Below the pieces are notes generated by a model. That model ran no database searches. It was not told the origin of the DNA and saw only the letters and a list, made by a program, of their open reading frames with translations. Position numbers and translations under genes: made by a program. From Candidatus Viadribacter manganicus (GTDB lineage Bacteria > Pseudomonadota > Alphaproteobacteria > Caulobacterales > Aquidulcibacteraceae), in the NCBI RefSeq assembly GCF_001679665.1, contig NZ_CP013244.1, positions 1,426,001 through 1,490,000 of the forward strand: 64,000 bases of DNA, written 5' to 3'. Shown piece by piece: positions 40,550 to 48,652 of this stretch (its first letter is position 1; every line of letters starts with the position of its first letter).

Positions 40550-40792
40550 GCTGATCGCCGCGATGGAAAGATTGTCGTGTATAAGTCGCATCAGGCCCGG
40601 TCGTCTGCGCGCCATCGCACAGACAGGCGTTCGGATCGCGCTTAGTCAGCGCAACGGAGCCGGGGGGCTTCGCAGTCTGAGCCGGCCGGCGACTCGTCTT
40701 TGGCCCGGCTAAGTACGCGGGGCGGCCTCCTGCGGGAGGCCGCTTGCCCTTCATGGTGGCGCCGGTCACAGAAGAGGCGGGTCAGAAGAGAT

Positions 40793-40990
40793 TCAGTGCG
40801 CCGCCGCGCGTCCGACAAACCGCCCGACCTCCCATACCTCTATAGATACGCCTGCGCCCGATCGCGTCTGGGCGACGGCAACCGCCTCCGCGTCGTCAAA
40901 GCAAGTTACAGAGTCTTCCCAAATTACTCGATCGCCGTCGTTGACGCCAAAGAAGCGATAATACGCGAGCATGCAATTTCGTTCTGTCAT
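40793..40990 (-). CDS. small hypothetical protein, 65 aa
   Basis: MTERNCMLAYYRFFGVNDGD, RVIWEDSVTCFDDAEAVAVA and GVSIEVWEVGRFVGRAA. Strand, strand, D-[DE]-A helix, then I-EVWE-x-x-R strand: the same plan as the MNYSI family (IVE[IV]WK) although identity is low. An ATG at 40972 (MLAYYRFF) may be the real start. A GC-rich 9-bp hairpin (40722-40743) downstream may terminate it. Confidence 0.65.
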   Translation of the reverse strand: MTERNCMLAYYRFFGVNDGDRVIWEDSVTCFDDAEAVAVAQTRSGAGVSIEVWEVGRFVGRAAAH

Positions 40991-41005
40991 GGCCTTCACT
41001 TTCAT

Positions 41006-41345
41006 TCAGACGGAGGCAGCCACATTTCTGAAAGGCATGAGCGCCCCCAGGACCAATGGAATGGCGAGTGCGACACAACGCGCTCGCGACATCCTCCGCT
41101 TCACCGCCTCCAAGCGAAGGCGCTGAAACCAAGATCGATGAAGAGAGCGCATGCCAATTCTCCGCACGCGCGCGTGCTCGAACTATCAAGGATAAGCGCA
41201 CGCAAGGTTCGGCGCTCCGAGAACCAAGAACTATGCGCCAATCAGGCCGAGTCCATGACGAGCGGAATTAATGATCTGCAACTGCGTGCGCGATCGCTCA
41301 GAAGATTGTTGGGCGCGCACCCACTGCACTTCGGCGCAAAAGAAA
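41006..41345. other. 340-bp stretch without a supported gene
   Basis: Frames on both strands are Arg/Ser-rich shadows. No repeat copy of the dispersed family is recognisable here. It separates the 40793-40990 gene from a minus-strand hairpin at 41346. Confidence 0.4.
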
Positions 41346-41371
41346 CGGCTCCCCCGGTGGCGAAGGAGCCG
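41346..41371 (-). terminator. hairpin followed by T-run, minus strand
   Basis: CGGCTCC and GGAGCCG form a 7-bp stem; on the minus strand TTTCTTTT follows. No gene on the minus strand lies in front of it, but 80 bp upstream is GATTGCGCGATGCCGCACC, matching the element in front of the hairpin at 29859-29887. Confidence 0.6.
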
Positions 41372-41501
41372 CTCCAAAAGCGCCGGTGGCGGTCGGGGGG
41401 ACTATCGCACCAACGATAACGCCTCCTTGCACATCGAGGCCACCGCGTCGGTGCGGCATCGCGCAATCTCACTGGATCAAATCACACAACGTCCGTAGTG
41501 G

Positions 41502-41517
41502 TGTGCGATACCGCACA
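41502..41517. promoter_or_regulatory. palindrome TGTGCGATACCGCACA upstream of Crp/Fnr 2
   Basis: GTGCG-ATAC-CGCAC has perfect arms and belongs to the GTRCG-N4-CGYAC set. A weaker site GTGCGGCATCGCGC is at 41451-41464. They lie 140-200 bp upstream of the crp/fnr-2 ATG, so autoregulation is plausible. Confidence 0.55.
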
Positions 41518-41656
41518 GATCCGGCAGCTAATTGCAGCCGTGACGCAACATCCACTGGCGCCACATTGTGCTTTGGCGCATTGTACTTGTATCGTTCCTC
41601 ACCTCATCGGCGCCGGATCGACTGAGAGATGCATGTGCTCCCGCCAAGGAGCCCTA

Positions 41657-42409
41657 ATGTCTCGCCTCATTCAAACCACTGTCCGAAACCGCATTCTCGC
41701 GGCGCTCCCGCCTGCGGAATTTGCTATCATCGCTGAGCACCTCACGCGCGTTGAGCTGGCGCTCGGCGAGTCGCTCCACCGAGCCGGCGACAAAATCATC
41801 TCTGTCTTCTTTGTCGAAAGCGGCTTCATCTCAGCGCTGACTATGCTGTCTGACGGGCAACCGCTCGAGATCGGCCTGATTGGCTCGGAAGGCGTCGCTG
41901 GCGTTTCAGTAATCCTGGGCGCGACCAACTCTTACAGCGAGACCATGTGCCAGACCGGCGGCGGCGCCTATCGCATGTCCGCCGCTGCTCTCAACGATGT
42001 GGCGGCGCGCGCGCCGCATTTGCACGATCTACTGCTGCGCTACACCCACGTCTTTCACGTTCAGGTAGCGCAAACCGCCGCGTGCAACGCCCATCACGAA
42101 TTAGGCCAGCGCCTCGCCCGCTGGCTGCTCGCCGCGCACGACCGCAGTGACGTGGCGGAGCTGTCGCTGACCCAAGACTTAATCGCCGTCATGCTCGGCG
42201 TGCGCCGCTCCACGGTCAGCATCGCCGCAGGCACGCTGCAGAAAGCAGGCGTTATCCGCTATCAGCACGGCAAGATCACAATCGTTGATCGGGTCGGCTT
42301 AGAGAACGCGGCGTGCGAGTGTTACGAGGCTGTAGCAAGCGAATATCGCGCTTTGTTTGCCGAATACCCGCAAAATCCGAGGCCGGCCGGCCTCCCGTCA
42401 ACATGGTGA
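41657..42409 (+). CDS. Crp/Fnr family regulator, copy 2
   Basis: 250-aa regulator with the same plan as copy 1: sensor roll (SVFFVESGFISALTMLSDGQ, LIGSEGVAGVSVILG), dimer helix, and HTH LTQDLIAVMLGVRRSTVSIA. LARWLL and LGVRRS are shared with copy 1. It has cysteines but not in FNR cluster spacing. CAAGGAGCCCTA precedes the ATG at 41657, which decides the start against 41498. Signal unknown; the two copies may bind the same palindrome. Confidence 0.9.
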   Translation: MSRLIQTTVRNRILAALPPAEFAIIAEHLTRVELALGESLHRAGDKIISVFFVESGFISALTMLSDGQPLEIGLIGSEGVAGVSVILGATNSYSETMCQTGGGAYRMSAAALNDVAARAPHLHDLLLRYTHVFHVQVAQTAACNAHHELGQRLARWLLAAHDRSDVAELSLTQDLIAVMLGVRRSTVSIAAGTLQKAGVIRYQHGKITIVDRVGLENAACECYEAVASEYRALFAEYPQNPRPAGLPSTW

Positions 42410-42551
42410 CCCGGACCGCTGCTCAACTCAGTCATTCGTGCGGCGCCCCCCGCACCGTGACAAACAGAAGCGCCAACGCACTCGTGGCCGACGCGTTGTC
42501 ACGCCTCGCCATTCGCTGCGCGTTGGCGCGCCCCCGTTTCGATACTTTCGC

Positions 42552-42740
42552 TTAGGGTGATTGCGTCTTGTCGGCGATCTCTGCGATCCGTCCGATTGTC
42601 GCCATGGCAGATTGCGCCGATTTTGCTGCTTCCATAGCCTGGCTCTTGGCGCGATAGTCTCCGAAGAATTTCCCATCGAGCCAGACGCGCCAGATACCGT
42701 GCCGGAAGGTGATCAAAAGCGTGGAACGGGGTCCGGTCAC
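42552..42740 (-). CDS. small hypothetical protein, 62 aa
   Basis: LLITFRHGIWRVWLDGKFFG is two strands, followed by a helix DYRAKSQAMEAAKSAQSAMA, like DUF2188-type small proteins. It starts with GTG at 42740, overlapping the previous stop (GTGA), and closes a three-gene operon. Unknown role. Confidence 0.65.
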   Translation of the reverse strand: MTGPRSTLLITFRHGIWRVWLDGKFFGDYRAKSQAMEAAKSAQSAMATIGRIAEIADKTQSP

Positions 42741-43201
42741 AACGGAAACGCTTTCACCGCATCATCGTGATCCGCCACCAGATTGCGTTCGACAAAGATG
42801 ATGCCGGGCGTTGCGCCCAAGTGTTCGAGCCAAAAGCGCTGCGTGACGAATGAATCTTCCAAAGACAGAGGCGCGCATACGCTGATGACGAATTCAGCGC
42901 CGCCGAGAGTAAGGCGTTCAAAGCAAAGGCCATGAAACGCGATCTCATCGCGCAAGGTCGCGGCCTCGTCGTGGCGGCCGGCTCCCTCAAGCGCCTGCGC
43001 CCCTCTCAAAGCATGCGACGGCTGAAACTTCACATTAAAGCTCACGCGCAAAGCAGGCGCCTGCAAATGGGCTTGTTCCACTTCCGCCGCGCTAGGCGGC
43101 GCTTGCGATACTGCCGGCGCACAAGCGCAAATGCATGCAGCGCCCACCAACAACATCGCGCGCGCTGCAGCCAGCGCCCTCCGATACTTGCTCGGCGTCA
43201 T
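42737..43201 (-). CDS. exported protein, probable lipoprotein, 154 aa
   Basis: MTPSKYRRALAAARAMLLVG leads to ACICACAPAVS, so the signal ends in one of several Cys residues and lipidation is likely. The mature chain has strand-rich LRVSFNVKFQPSHALRGAQA and CFERLTLGGAEFVISVCAPL, with cysteines that may pair. It overlaps both operon neighbours by 4 bases. No family recognised. Confidence 0.65.
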   Translation of the reverse strand: MTPSKYRRALAAARAMLLVGAACICACAPAVSQAPPSAAEVEQAHLQAPALRVSFNVKFQPSHALRGAQALEGAGRHDEAATLRDEIAFHGLCFERLTLGGAEFVISVCAPLSLEDSFVTQRFWLEHLGATPGIIFVERNLVADHDDAVKAFPL

Positions 43202-43311
43202 CGTGGGCCATTCGCGGCGACCGCTCCCCAAAAAATGGCCAAGCTCCCCAACGCGGGAACGAGCAGCAGCAGCGAGACCCGCATCATGGTCAGAGAATTT
43301 GTGTCCGCCAT
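43198..43311 (-). CDS. very small membrane protein, 37 aa
   Basis: MADTNSLTMMRVSLLLLVPA then LGSLAIFWGAVAANGPR: one membrane helix. Its stop overlaps the ATG of 42737-43201 (CGATGA), which supports it as a real, translationally coupled gene in spite of its size. Confidence 0.5.
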   Translation of the reverse strand: MADTNSLTMMRVSLLLLVPALGSLAIFWGAVAANGPR

Positions 43312-43493
43312 GCCTTTGTCGGCGCCGGATAGCGTAGCCGGAATTGGATTGATGACGCTCGCGGGCGGCCATCCGATTGTCACGACCCTAGCTTGAGTGG
43401 TTTTTGCGACAGATCTGGTCGAGCCGCCTTCATTCTCCCAGGATGCCAAGTCCTGGTGCGCCCGGGTCTGGGCCAAGTGAGTTGGCGCGATCT

Positions 43494-43691
43494 TCATCGC
43501 AGAGCCTCCGTCGAGGGCGGGTCGCGAAAAAGCCGCGCGCCAAGCTGATAATCCTTCCAGACTTCGACAATCGGAGAACCACAGACATGCGTGCGCGCCT
43601 GTGCGAGCGCGGCCGCGTCGTCCTCAAATGGACCGAATGAAGTGCGCTGCGTGCAACCGCCCGCACCGAGAAGACATATGGAGTAGTTCAT
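43494..43691 (-). CDS. small MNYSI-family protein, 65 aa
   Basis: MNYSICLLGAGGCTQRTSFG, PFEDDAAALAQARTHVCGSP, IVEVWKDYQLGARLFRDPP. Paralog of 22207-22392 along the whole length, with two Cys residues absent in that copy. Soluble. No Shine-Dalgarno is evident at 43691. Function unknown. Confidence 0.68.
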   Translation of the reverse strand: MNYSICLLGAGGCTQRTSFGPFEDDAAALAQARTHVCGSPIVEVWKDYQLGARLFRDPPSTEALR

Positions 43692-43908
43692 GGAGGAATA
43701 CCTGACCAAGCAATGGGCTCAGGCCCTTGCATCAGGTCGGCACATCGGCTGATTGATGCGAAGTCGAACGATCAACTCTTTAGACATGGGCCGTTCACTC
43801 GATTATTCAACCGTTGAACGTCTCTAAGCTTGCACAGTTGCGCATGTTCCATCTCGCGCCTCCTCGATGTCGCCGATTGCGGACACTTCAGTTCCCGCAA
43901 TATTGTTC

Positions 43909-44289
43909 CTAGGAATTCATCAGCGAAGACGGCCATCCGATCCGAACTAGAAGATTGTCGGGACCAGCGACGCCAACTTCGTACATTCCCCATTCACGGT
44001 GGCGAAGAACGCCACCGGGTCGAATGATGAGATCATCGACACGCGCTGCTATCGCGGCAACATTTGGCGTCCGAATGAAAACACCAAAGGGATTGTTCTC
44101 AGACGGAACGCGCCATGGGCCGCTGCCCGCCTGGGTAAGGTGCACTTCGCAACCCCAGCCCGTCATGATGACGTACTGCGCGTCGCCGCCGTCGCGTGAG
44201 AAGCTTAAGCGCTCCCAGAAGGGTATCGCAGCGGCGAGGTCGTTACTCGGCACTATGGCGAATGCGCCAACAGACTCGCTTTCCGACAT
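43909..44289 (-). CDS. VOC (glyoxalase/bleomycin-resistance) family protein
   Basis: 126-aa single-domain VOC protein: VGAFAIVPSNDLAAAIPFWE, then YVIMTGWGCEVHLTQAGSGP, GVFIRTPNVAAIAARVDDLI and GMYEVGVAGPDNLLVRIG. These match the beta-alpha-beta-beta-beta units; potential metal ligands are His in EVHLT and Glu in MYEVG. Members include bleomycin-binding and dioxygenase-like proteins; this one resembles bleomycin-resistance types in size. The ATG at 44289 has GGAGCAAGGA upstream. Confidence 0.85.
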   Translation of the reverse strand: MSESESVGAFAIVPSNDLAAAIPFWERLSFSRDGGDAQYVIMTGWGCEVHLTQAGSGPWRVPSENNPFGVFIRTPNVAAIAARVDDLIIRPGGVLRHREWGMYEVGVAGPDNLLVRIGWPSSLMNS

Positions 44290-44363
44290 TCCTTGCTCCG
44301 CAGAACACCGAGTGTACCTTTTAGTGCGCATGGCCGTTTTGGGCCAACCGCGCGCCATCAGAC

Positions 44364-44447
44364 AATTTTCGCGGATAGCGCGCGTGCTCCATTCGAACCG
44401 CTCGCGCCCTGCCCGTCAATTCGGCTCACGATCGGCGAAAACCGACG
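44364..44447. repeat. dispersed intergenic repeat, copy near 44.4 kb
   Basis: ATTTTCGCGGATAGCGCGCG, TGCTCCATTCGAACCGCTCG, GCCCTGCCCGTCAATTCGGC and GATCGGCGAAAACCGAC. It matches the 49.6-kb copy best. Confidence 0.6.
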
Positions 44448-45014
44448 TCAGTCTTCATGCTCATACGCACCGATCTTTTCCAGGCCGCTGTTGACGAACG
44501 CGTAGCAAGTTAGGTTGCCCTGAACCCGCGCATAACACAGCAAAGGGACATCCATGGCGCGAACCCGCGCGTACCACGCGCGACCTACGGCGGGCGTGAA
44601 GAAGTTGCCGTTCTCATCGGTAGTGAGTTGGGTCGTTTCTTCGGAGTCCGGAGACCACGGGGGAAGCTGTGCCGATGTCAGTGATGCGGCGCGGGGCGCG
44701 AGCCAGTCGCGCAAGAAATCCTGCAACTGTGCCGCGTTATCGATGCTTGAGGCCAATCCGTCCCGTGCGTTTATGGCGTCCACGTGGCGGACGTCGTCCC
44801 GCAACCTGACTACCAAGAGCACCGCGACATTCGTGCAATCAGGCCCCACCGCGTACGCAGTGGCGACATACACCGGCATCTCCGCACCAGTTATGGTGCG
44901 ACTTGTCCGTGCGGAGCACGCATCGAGTGCGACTGCGGCTCCGCTTTCCATGCTTTGCTGGGGCGCAGTACACGAAGTGGCCAGAAGGCAGATAATAAGA
45001 AGCATGTTCCGCAT
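44448..45014 (-). CDS. putative lipoprotein, 188 aa
   Basis: MRNMLLIICLLATSCTAPQQ is a lipoprotein signal (ATSC). The mature part contains CSARTSRTITGAEMPVYVAT, a helical middle with LQDFLRDWLAP and a C-terminal strand pair with LLCYARVQGNLTCYAFVN. Several cysteines suggest disulfides in the periplasm. Family unknown. The ATG at 45014 starts the signal. Confidence 0.65.
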   Translation of the reverse strand: MRNMLLIICLLATSCTAPQQSMESGAAVALDACSARTSRTITGAEMPVYVATAYAVGPDCTNVAVLLVVRLRDDVRHVDAINARDGLASSIDNAAQLQDFLRDWLAPRAASLTSAQLPPWSPDSEETTQLTTDENGNFFTPAVGRAWYARVRAMDVPLLCYARVQGNLTCYAFVNSGLEKIGAYEHED

Positions 45015-45057
45015 AGATCGACAGTAACACGGCGGAGGCATGAGTGTCCGCAGCGAC

Positions 45058-45150
45058 CGTCATCGACACGAATTTCGCGACTGGCCTAGCCTCCCGACTG
45101 CAGTCAGTCGATTAGCGCTCGCAGCAACGTTGTGATCTCGCCGAAACCTG
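45058..45150. repeat. dispersed intergenic repeat, copy near 45.1 kb
   Basis: AATTTCGCGACTGGCCTAGC, CAGTCAGTCGATTAGCGCTC and TCTCGCCGAAACC. It separates two lipoprotein genes on the minus strand. Confidence 0.6.
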
Positions 45151-45163
45151 CCCTCGAGAAGAG

Positions 45164-45628
45164 TCAGAACCGGTCGTTTGGGTTCTCAGAGCTAGCAGGC
45201 GGGCCAGAAACGACATCCCAGTGCTCAACGATCAGGCAGTCCTGCAATCTGAACACGTCCGCAATCGCGTAATATGCAGCGCCTTCCGCGGGACTGAACC
45301 GTGCGTGCACAAACACCATATCGCCTTCGGCGATTGTTCGGAGAATTTCCCATCGTGGACGAGGCGTACTGGCAATCAGCTCTTCCAAGAACGTGATAGT
45401 CGCCTCCCGCGTCCCTTGCGGCACGTCGGGCTTATGCTCAACGAAGGAGCGCGAGGCATAGCGCTCGAACGCAGGGCGCGGATGTTGCTCAATCAGGGCC
45501 TGATTGTAGAACGCCAGCACTATTTGCCGGCTACTACATTGTGGTCCGACAGAACCAGCCCCAACGCTCGTATGCGCGCAGGCAGCGACAAACAGCGAAG
45601 AGGCAAGAGCCAGCCAAAGTGCGCGCAC
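45164..45628 (-). CDS. SnoaL-like/NTF2-fold lipoprotein
   Basis: 154 aa. Signal MRALWLALASSLFVAACAHT with lipobox VAAC; then an NTF2-like domain: VLAFYNQALIEQHPRPAFER, YASRSFVEHKPDVPQG, MVFVHARFSP, and ADVFRLQDCLIVEHWDVV at the end, which is the characteristic SnoaL-like polyketide-cyclase-type finish. Catalysis cannot be assigned; many members are binding proteins. It sits outside the cytoplasm. Confidence 0.82.
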   Translation of the reverse strand: MRALWLALASSLFVAACAHTSVGAGSVGPQCSSRQIVLAFYNQALIEQHPRPAFERYASRSFVEHKPDVPQGTREATITFLEELIASTPRPRWEILRTIAEGDMVFVHARFSPAEGAAYYAIADVFRLQDCLIVEHWDVVSGPPASSENPNDRF

Positions 45629-45776
45629 GAGACCTCCCGGAGGGCCACACTGTTACCGACGGCGGTCGTTCTCAATAGTAGTCATTCTCGCATGCACGAC
45701 CTATTCGGCGCAATCTTCGCCGAAACGCGTCATTCGCGAGATGAACAGACACGTTCCCAATTGGCTGATGCAGCCG

Positions 45777-46187
45777 CTAATCGTGCATCCACTTCTGGAA
45801 CCTTGGCATGTCGTCCGGCAGCCGGTGATAGGGCTGCGCGTCGCAAACGTAGTTGGCGCTGTCGGCTTTGCCGTAGAGCGACAAATCATCCAGCGTGCCG
45901 AGCTTGATGATAACGGCGATGTCGAACCCCGGCGCGCGCGTGAACAAATGCGTGCCGCATTCGGGGCAGAACTGGCGCGTCACGCCGTTCGGCAAGTCAG
46001 CGCGCTTATAGTCTTTGACAGCGCCCTTGGTGATCTCGAATCCGGAGGACGGCATGGCGATCATCATGAGATTGCCTCCGCCTGTGATGTATTGGCATTC
46101 GCGGCAATAGCACTCCGCGCGCATGATCGGCTCGCCCTCCGCCCGATAGCGCACACCCTTGCAGTAGCAACCGCCTTCAATTTTCAT
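45777..46187 (-). CDS. GFA/CENP-V family zinc protein
   Basis: 136 aa. Zinc ligands are visible: GGCYCKGVRYRA, ECYCRECQYITGGG and QFCPECGTHLFTR, the three Cys clusters of the glutathione-dependent formaldehyde-activating (GFA) fold. Most family members are not proven formaldehyde enzymes, so the activity is open. MKIEGGCYC at 46187 is the standard start; a longer frame to 46289 lacks support. Confidence 0.9.
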   Translation of the reverse strand: MKIEGGCYCKGVRYRAEGEPIMRAECYCRECQYITGGGNLMMIAMPSSGFEITKGAVKDYKRADLPNGVTRQFCPECGTHLFTRAPGFDIAVIIKLGTLDDLSLYGKADSANYVCDAQPYHRLPDDMPRFQKWMHD

Positions 46188-46289
46188 GTGAGCCTCCCCG
46201 AAAGAAGACCACGAGTGACATGCCGACGTGCCAAACTCCAGCACGTCATCCGACAGGCAGAATTGGACCACGGCCCGTCCAACCAACAA

Positions 46290-46376
46290 GTTACTTGAAT
46301 GGCGGGCGCGCTCAATTGATGCCGTAGATCACATTCGACACGCTGCGCGGCGTTGTCGCCGTTATCCGCCATTGGG
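46290..46376. repeat. dispersed intergenic repeat, copy near 46.3 kb
   Basis: TGAATGGCGGGCGCGCTCAA, ATCACATTCGACACGCTGCG and GCGTTGTCGCCGTTATCCGC. It is closest to the 30.65-kb copy. Confidence 0.6.
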
Positions 46377-46455
46377 TGGCTTCGGTTGGCCTGCACCATG
46401 TACTACTGCTCTGTAAGCCTGTCTTTTGCCGCGCCTCGGCGCCCCAAGGAATTCG

Positions 46456-47754
46456 ATGGCCACTTCCGCAATTACCCAGCCGCTTCGATTGCCGAGCGAG
46501 ACGCTGCCCAATCGCTTGGCGAAGGCGGCGATGACCGAAGGCCTAGCCGACTGGCGCGGTCATGCCTCCGAGGGGCTTGTCCGCCTGTATGAAGCGTGGG
46601 GGCGCAGCGGCGCCGGTCTCTTGATAACCGGCAATGTTCAAGTCGACGCCGAGCACCTTGAACGACCGGGCAACGTAGTGATTGCCGGCTCACAAGGCGA
46701 ACAAGCGAAGTCAGCGCTCAAGCGCTGGAGTCAAGCCGCGCGCGCAGGCGGCGCAGGCGTGTGGATGCAGTTGAGCCATGCCGGGCGCCAGACGCCTGCG
46801 TTGGTGAACCCCACGCCAAAGGCGCCGTCATCGGCGCCTCTTGCTCTGCCTGGAAAACTGTACGGCGTTCCTGTGCCTCTGCGAGAGGAAGAAATAGCGC
46901 TTGTCGTAGAACGCTTCGCAGCGGCCGCAGCAGTGGCGCGAGAGACTGGGTTCACAGGCGTTCAGATACACGCCGCTCACGGTTATCTCCTTTCGCAGTT
47001 TCTGTCACCGCTCGCCAACCGGCGCGCAGATGCGTGGGGAGGCTCGCTTGAGAACCGGGCTCGCTTGCTCCTCGAGATTGTTCGCGCAATCCGTGCGAGC
47101 GTCGGTAAGGACTTCACCGTCGCAGTCAAACTAAACTCCGCTGACTTTCAAAAAGGCGGGTTCACGCCCGGGGAAAGCCTCACAGTTGCTGGGTGGCTCG
47201 AAAGAGAGGGCGTCGATCTCATCGAGATTTCGGGTGGCAACTACGAACAACCGCGAATGATGAAATTGGAGGGTGTCGAAAAGCCAGATCTTACCGGGCT
47301 CCCGACGTCCACTACCGCGCGCGAAGCCTACTTCATGGATTTTGCTGTCCAGATGCGCGGCCACCTGAAACTTCCGCTGATGGTGACCGGCGGATTGCGA
47401 ACATCTCAAGCGATGAATGACGCTATCGCCAATGACGGCATTGCGCTCGTCGGCATCGCTAGGCCCATGGTTGTCGACCCAGACGCTGCTCGCCGACTAC
47501 TCGATGGAGCCGCGGCGCTTGACCGCTATGAAGATCGTCTACGGCTTGGCCCCGGTGTGTTCGGCCCGAAATCTCCGTTCACATTGGTTCGAGCCGCCAA
47601 CGGGTTTGGGGCACTCTATTGGCAATATCAGCAACTTCGCCGGCTTGCGCGCGGCGAGCCGCCAAAGCTTGCTTTGGGGCTGCTCCAGGCCATCAGTTCC
47701 GAGCAACGCTGCCAGCGAGAATGGATGGCAAATTACGACCCGCAAGCGCATTAG
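46456..47754 (+). CDS. NADH:flavin oxidoreductase (Old Yellow Enzyme family)
   Basis: 432-aa TIM-barrel FMN enzyme. NRLAKAAMTEGLADW near the start, WMQLSHAGRQ (FMN contact), IHAAHGYLLSQFLSPLANRR with substrate-binding His residues, DAWGGSLENRARLL, and the C-terminal VTGGLRTSQAMNDA and ALVGIARPMVVDP phosphate loop. It lacks the C-terminal FAD/NADH domain of 2,4-dienoyl-CoA reductases, so it is the OYE-only type that reduces activated alkenes. AAGGA precedes the ATG at 46456. It stands alone. Confidence 0.92.
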   Translation: MATSAITQPLRLPSETLPNRLAKAAMTEGLADWRGHASEGLVRLYEAWGRSGAGLLITGNVQVDAEHLERPGNVVIAGSQGEQAKSALKRWSQAARAGGAGVWMQLSHAGRQTPALVNPTPKAPSSAPLALPGKLYGVPVPLREEEIALVVERFAAAAAVARETGFTGVQIHAAHGYLLSQFLSPLANRRADAWGGSLENRARLLLEIVRAIRASVGKDFTVAVKLNSADFQKGGFTPGESLTVAGWLEREGVDLIEISGGNYEQPRMMKLEGVEKPDLTGLPTSTTAREAYFMDFAVQMRGHLKLPLMVTGGLRTSQAMNDAIANDGIALVGIARPMVVDPDAARRLLDGAAALDRYEDRLRLGPGVFGPKSPFTLVRAANGFGALYWQYQQLRRLARGEPPKLALGLLQAISSEQRCQREWMANYDPQAH

Positions 47755-48049
47755 CTTCACGCATGCTGCCAAACGGCAGGGACGATCCAAATCGGACACA
47801 AGCCCTGGCAACCGCTGACGGCGCACTCTCGCCGGAGGCGGTCACTCATCCCTTGGCTCACGGGTCCACGAAATCATCGAGGTGAGGGCGCGAATCCGAC
47901 TATCGAGAAAGCTAGCAGGGAGGCGGTCCGCGTTACCAACGGCTTTCTTGCGACGTTTCGGCGAGTGGCAACCACGCGAGCGTGACACCGCTCAATGTCC
48001 GACGCCAGACCTAGCCCGAGGCGGGCGCCACAGCATGTTACGTTCAAGC

Positions 48050-48241
48050 ATGCATTTTCTTGTCACTCGCGACGCAGCCGGCTTTTGGCACTGGAAGCTC
48101 CTCATGACGGATCTCAGCACGATCGCGGGGAGTGTACTGGCCTACGCTACACGCGTGGCCTGCGAGGACGGAATTGATCTCGTGAGGATCACCAACAACG
48201 GCACGCCAATTCGCTACACGCCTCAGGACATAGCAGAATAA
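48050..48241 (+). CDS. small DUF1508/YegP-like protein, 63 aa
   Basis: MHFLVTRDAAGFWHWKLLMT, then DLSTIAGSVLAYATRVACED and GIDLVRITNNGTPI. The order (aromatic strand with D-x-x-G-x-W-x-W-x-L, IA-x-S, helix, strand) is like YegP/DUF1508 units, which are about this length. The ATG at 48035 (MLRSS) is an alternative start. The 280 bp before it hold no supported gene. Confidence 0.55.
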   Translation: MHFLVTRDAAGFWHWKLLMTDLSTIAGSVLAYATRVACEDGIDLVRITNNGTPIRYTPQDIAE

Positions 48242-48652
48242 CTCGCGCTCCTTCGACCGGCCTACTCTCTGGCGGTCTCAAATGGTGAGCGCAACACGCA
48301 CCTTAATTTGAGGTCGTGGAGCGAGGACAGTGAGAAAGCTCTCCACAGCGGACAGTGATTTAGCGCACACAGCAACGGCGTGTCGTCGCCGACTGTGGAC
48401 GCTGTCAAGACGGGGCTGCAAGGCATACGCTTCACGCCATGCAATTGCGTCTCGGATACGTGGCGTATAAGAATTTGTGGACCTGTCGGGTTCTGCCCGG
48501 GCCGCGCGAGGCAGCCGAAGCCACTCTTCGCACCATCGGATGGCACAGCGCCTTCCTTCTCCCGTGCATCTCTCTCGACAAGTCTCCTGCCTGAGCCGTC
48601 ACGCGGTGGGGGCGTGGTTTGCCCGGTGCAGCAGAGCTGTTAGACCGCCCGC
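48242..48652. other. 410-bp gap with a dispersed-repeat copy
   Basis: About 48331-48400 carries TCCACAGCGGACAGTGATTT, AGCGCACACAGCAACGGCGT and TCGTCGCCGACTG, a copy of the dispersed repeat. Elsewhere no gene is supported. The last 100 bp serve as upstream region for the beta-lactamase. Confidence 0.5.

Noticed and set aside
30598..46399. Minus-strand readings such as RVECELRYELSAPAI / RVECDLRHQLSAPAI near 30.65 and 46.3 kb
   Set aside because: These recur only because the underlying DNA is the dispersed repeat; starts and ends differ and stop codons interrupt other copies, so it is not a protein family.
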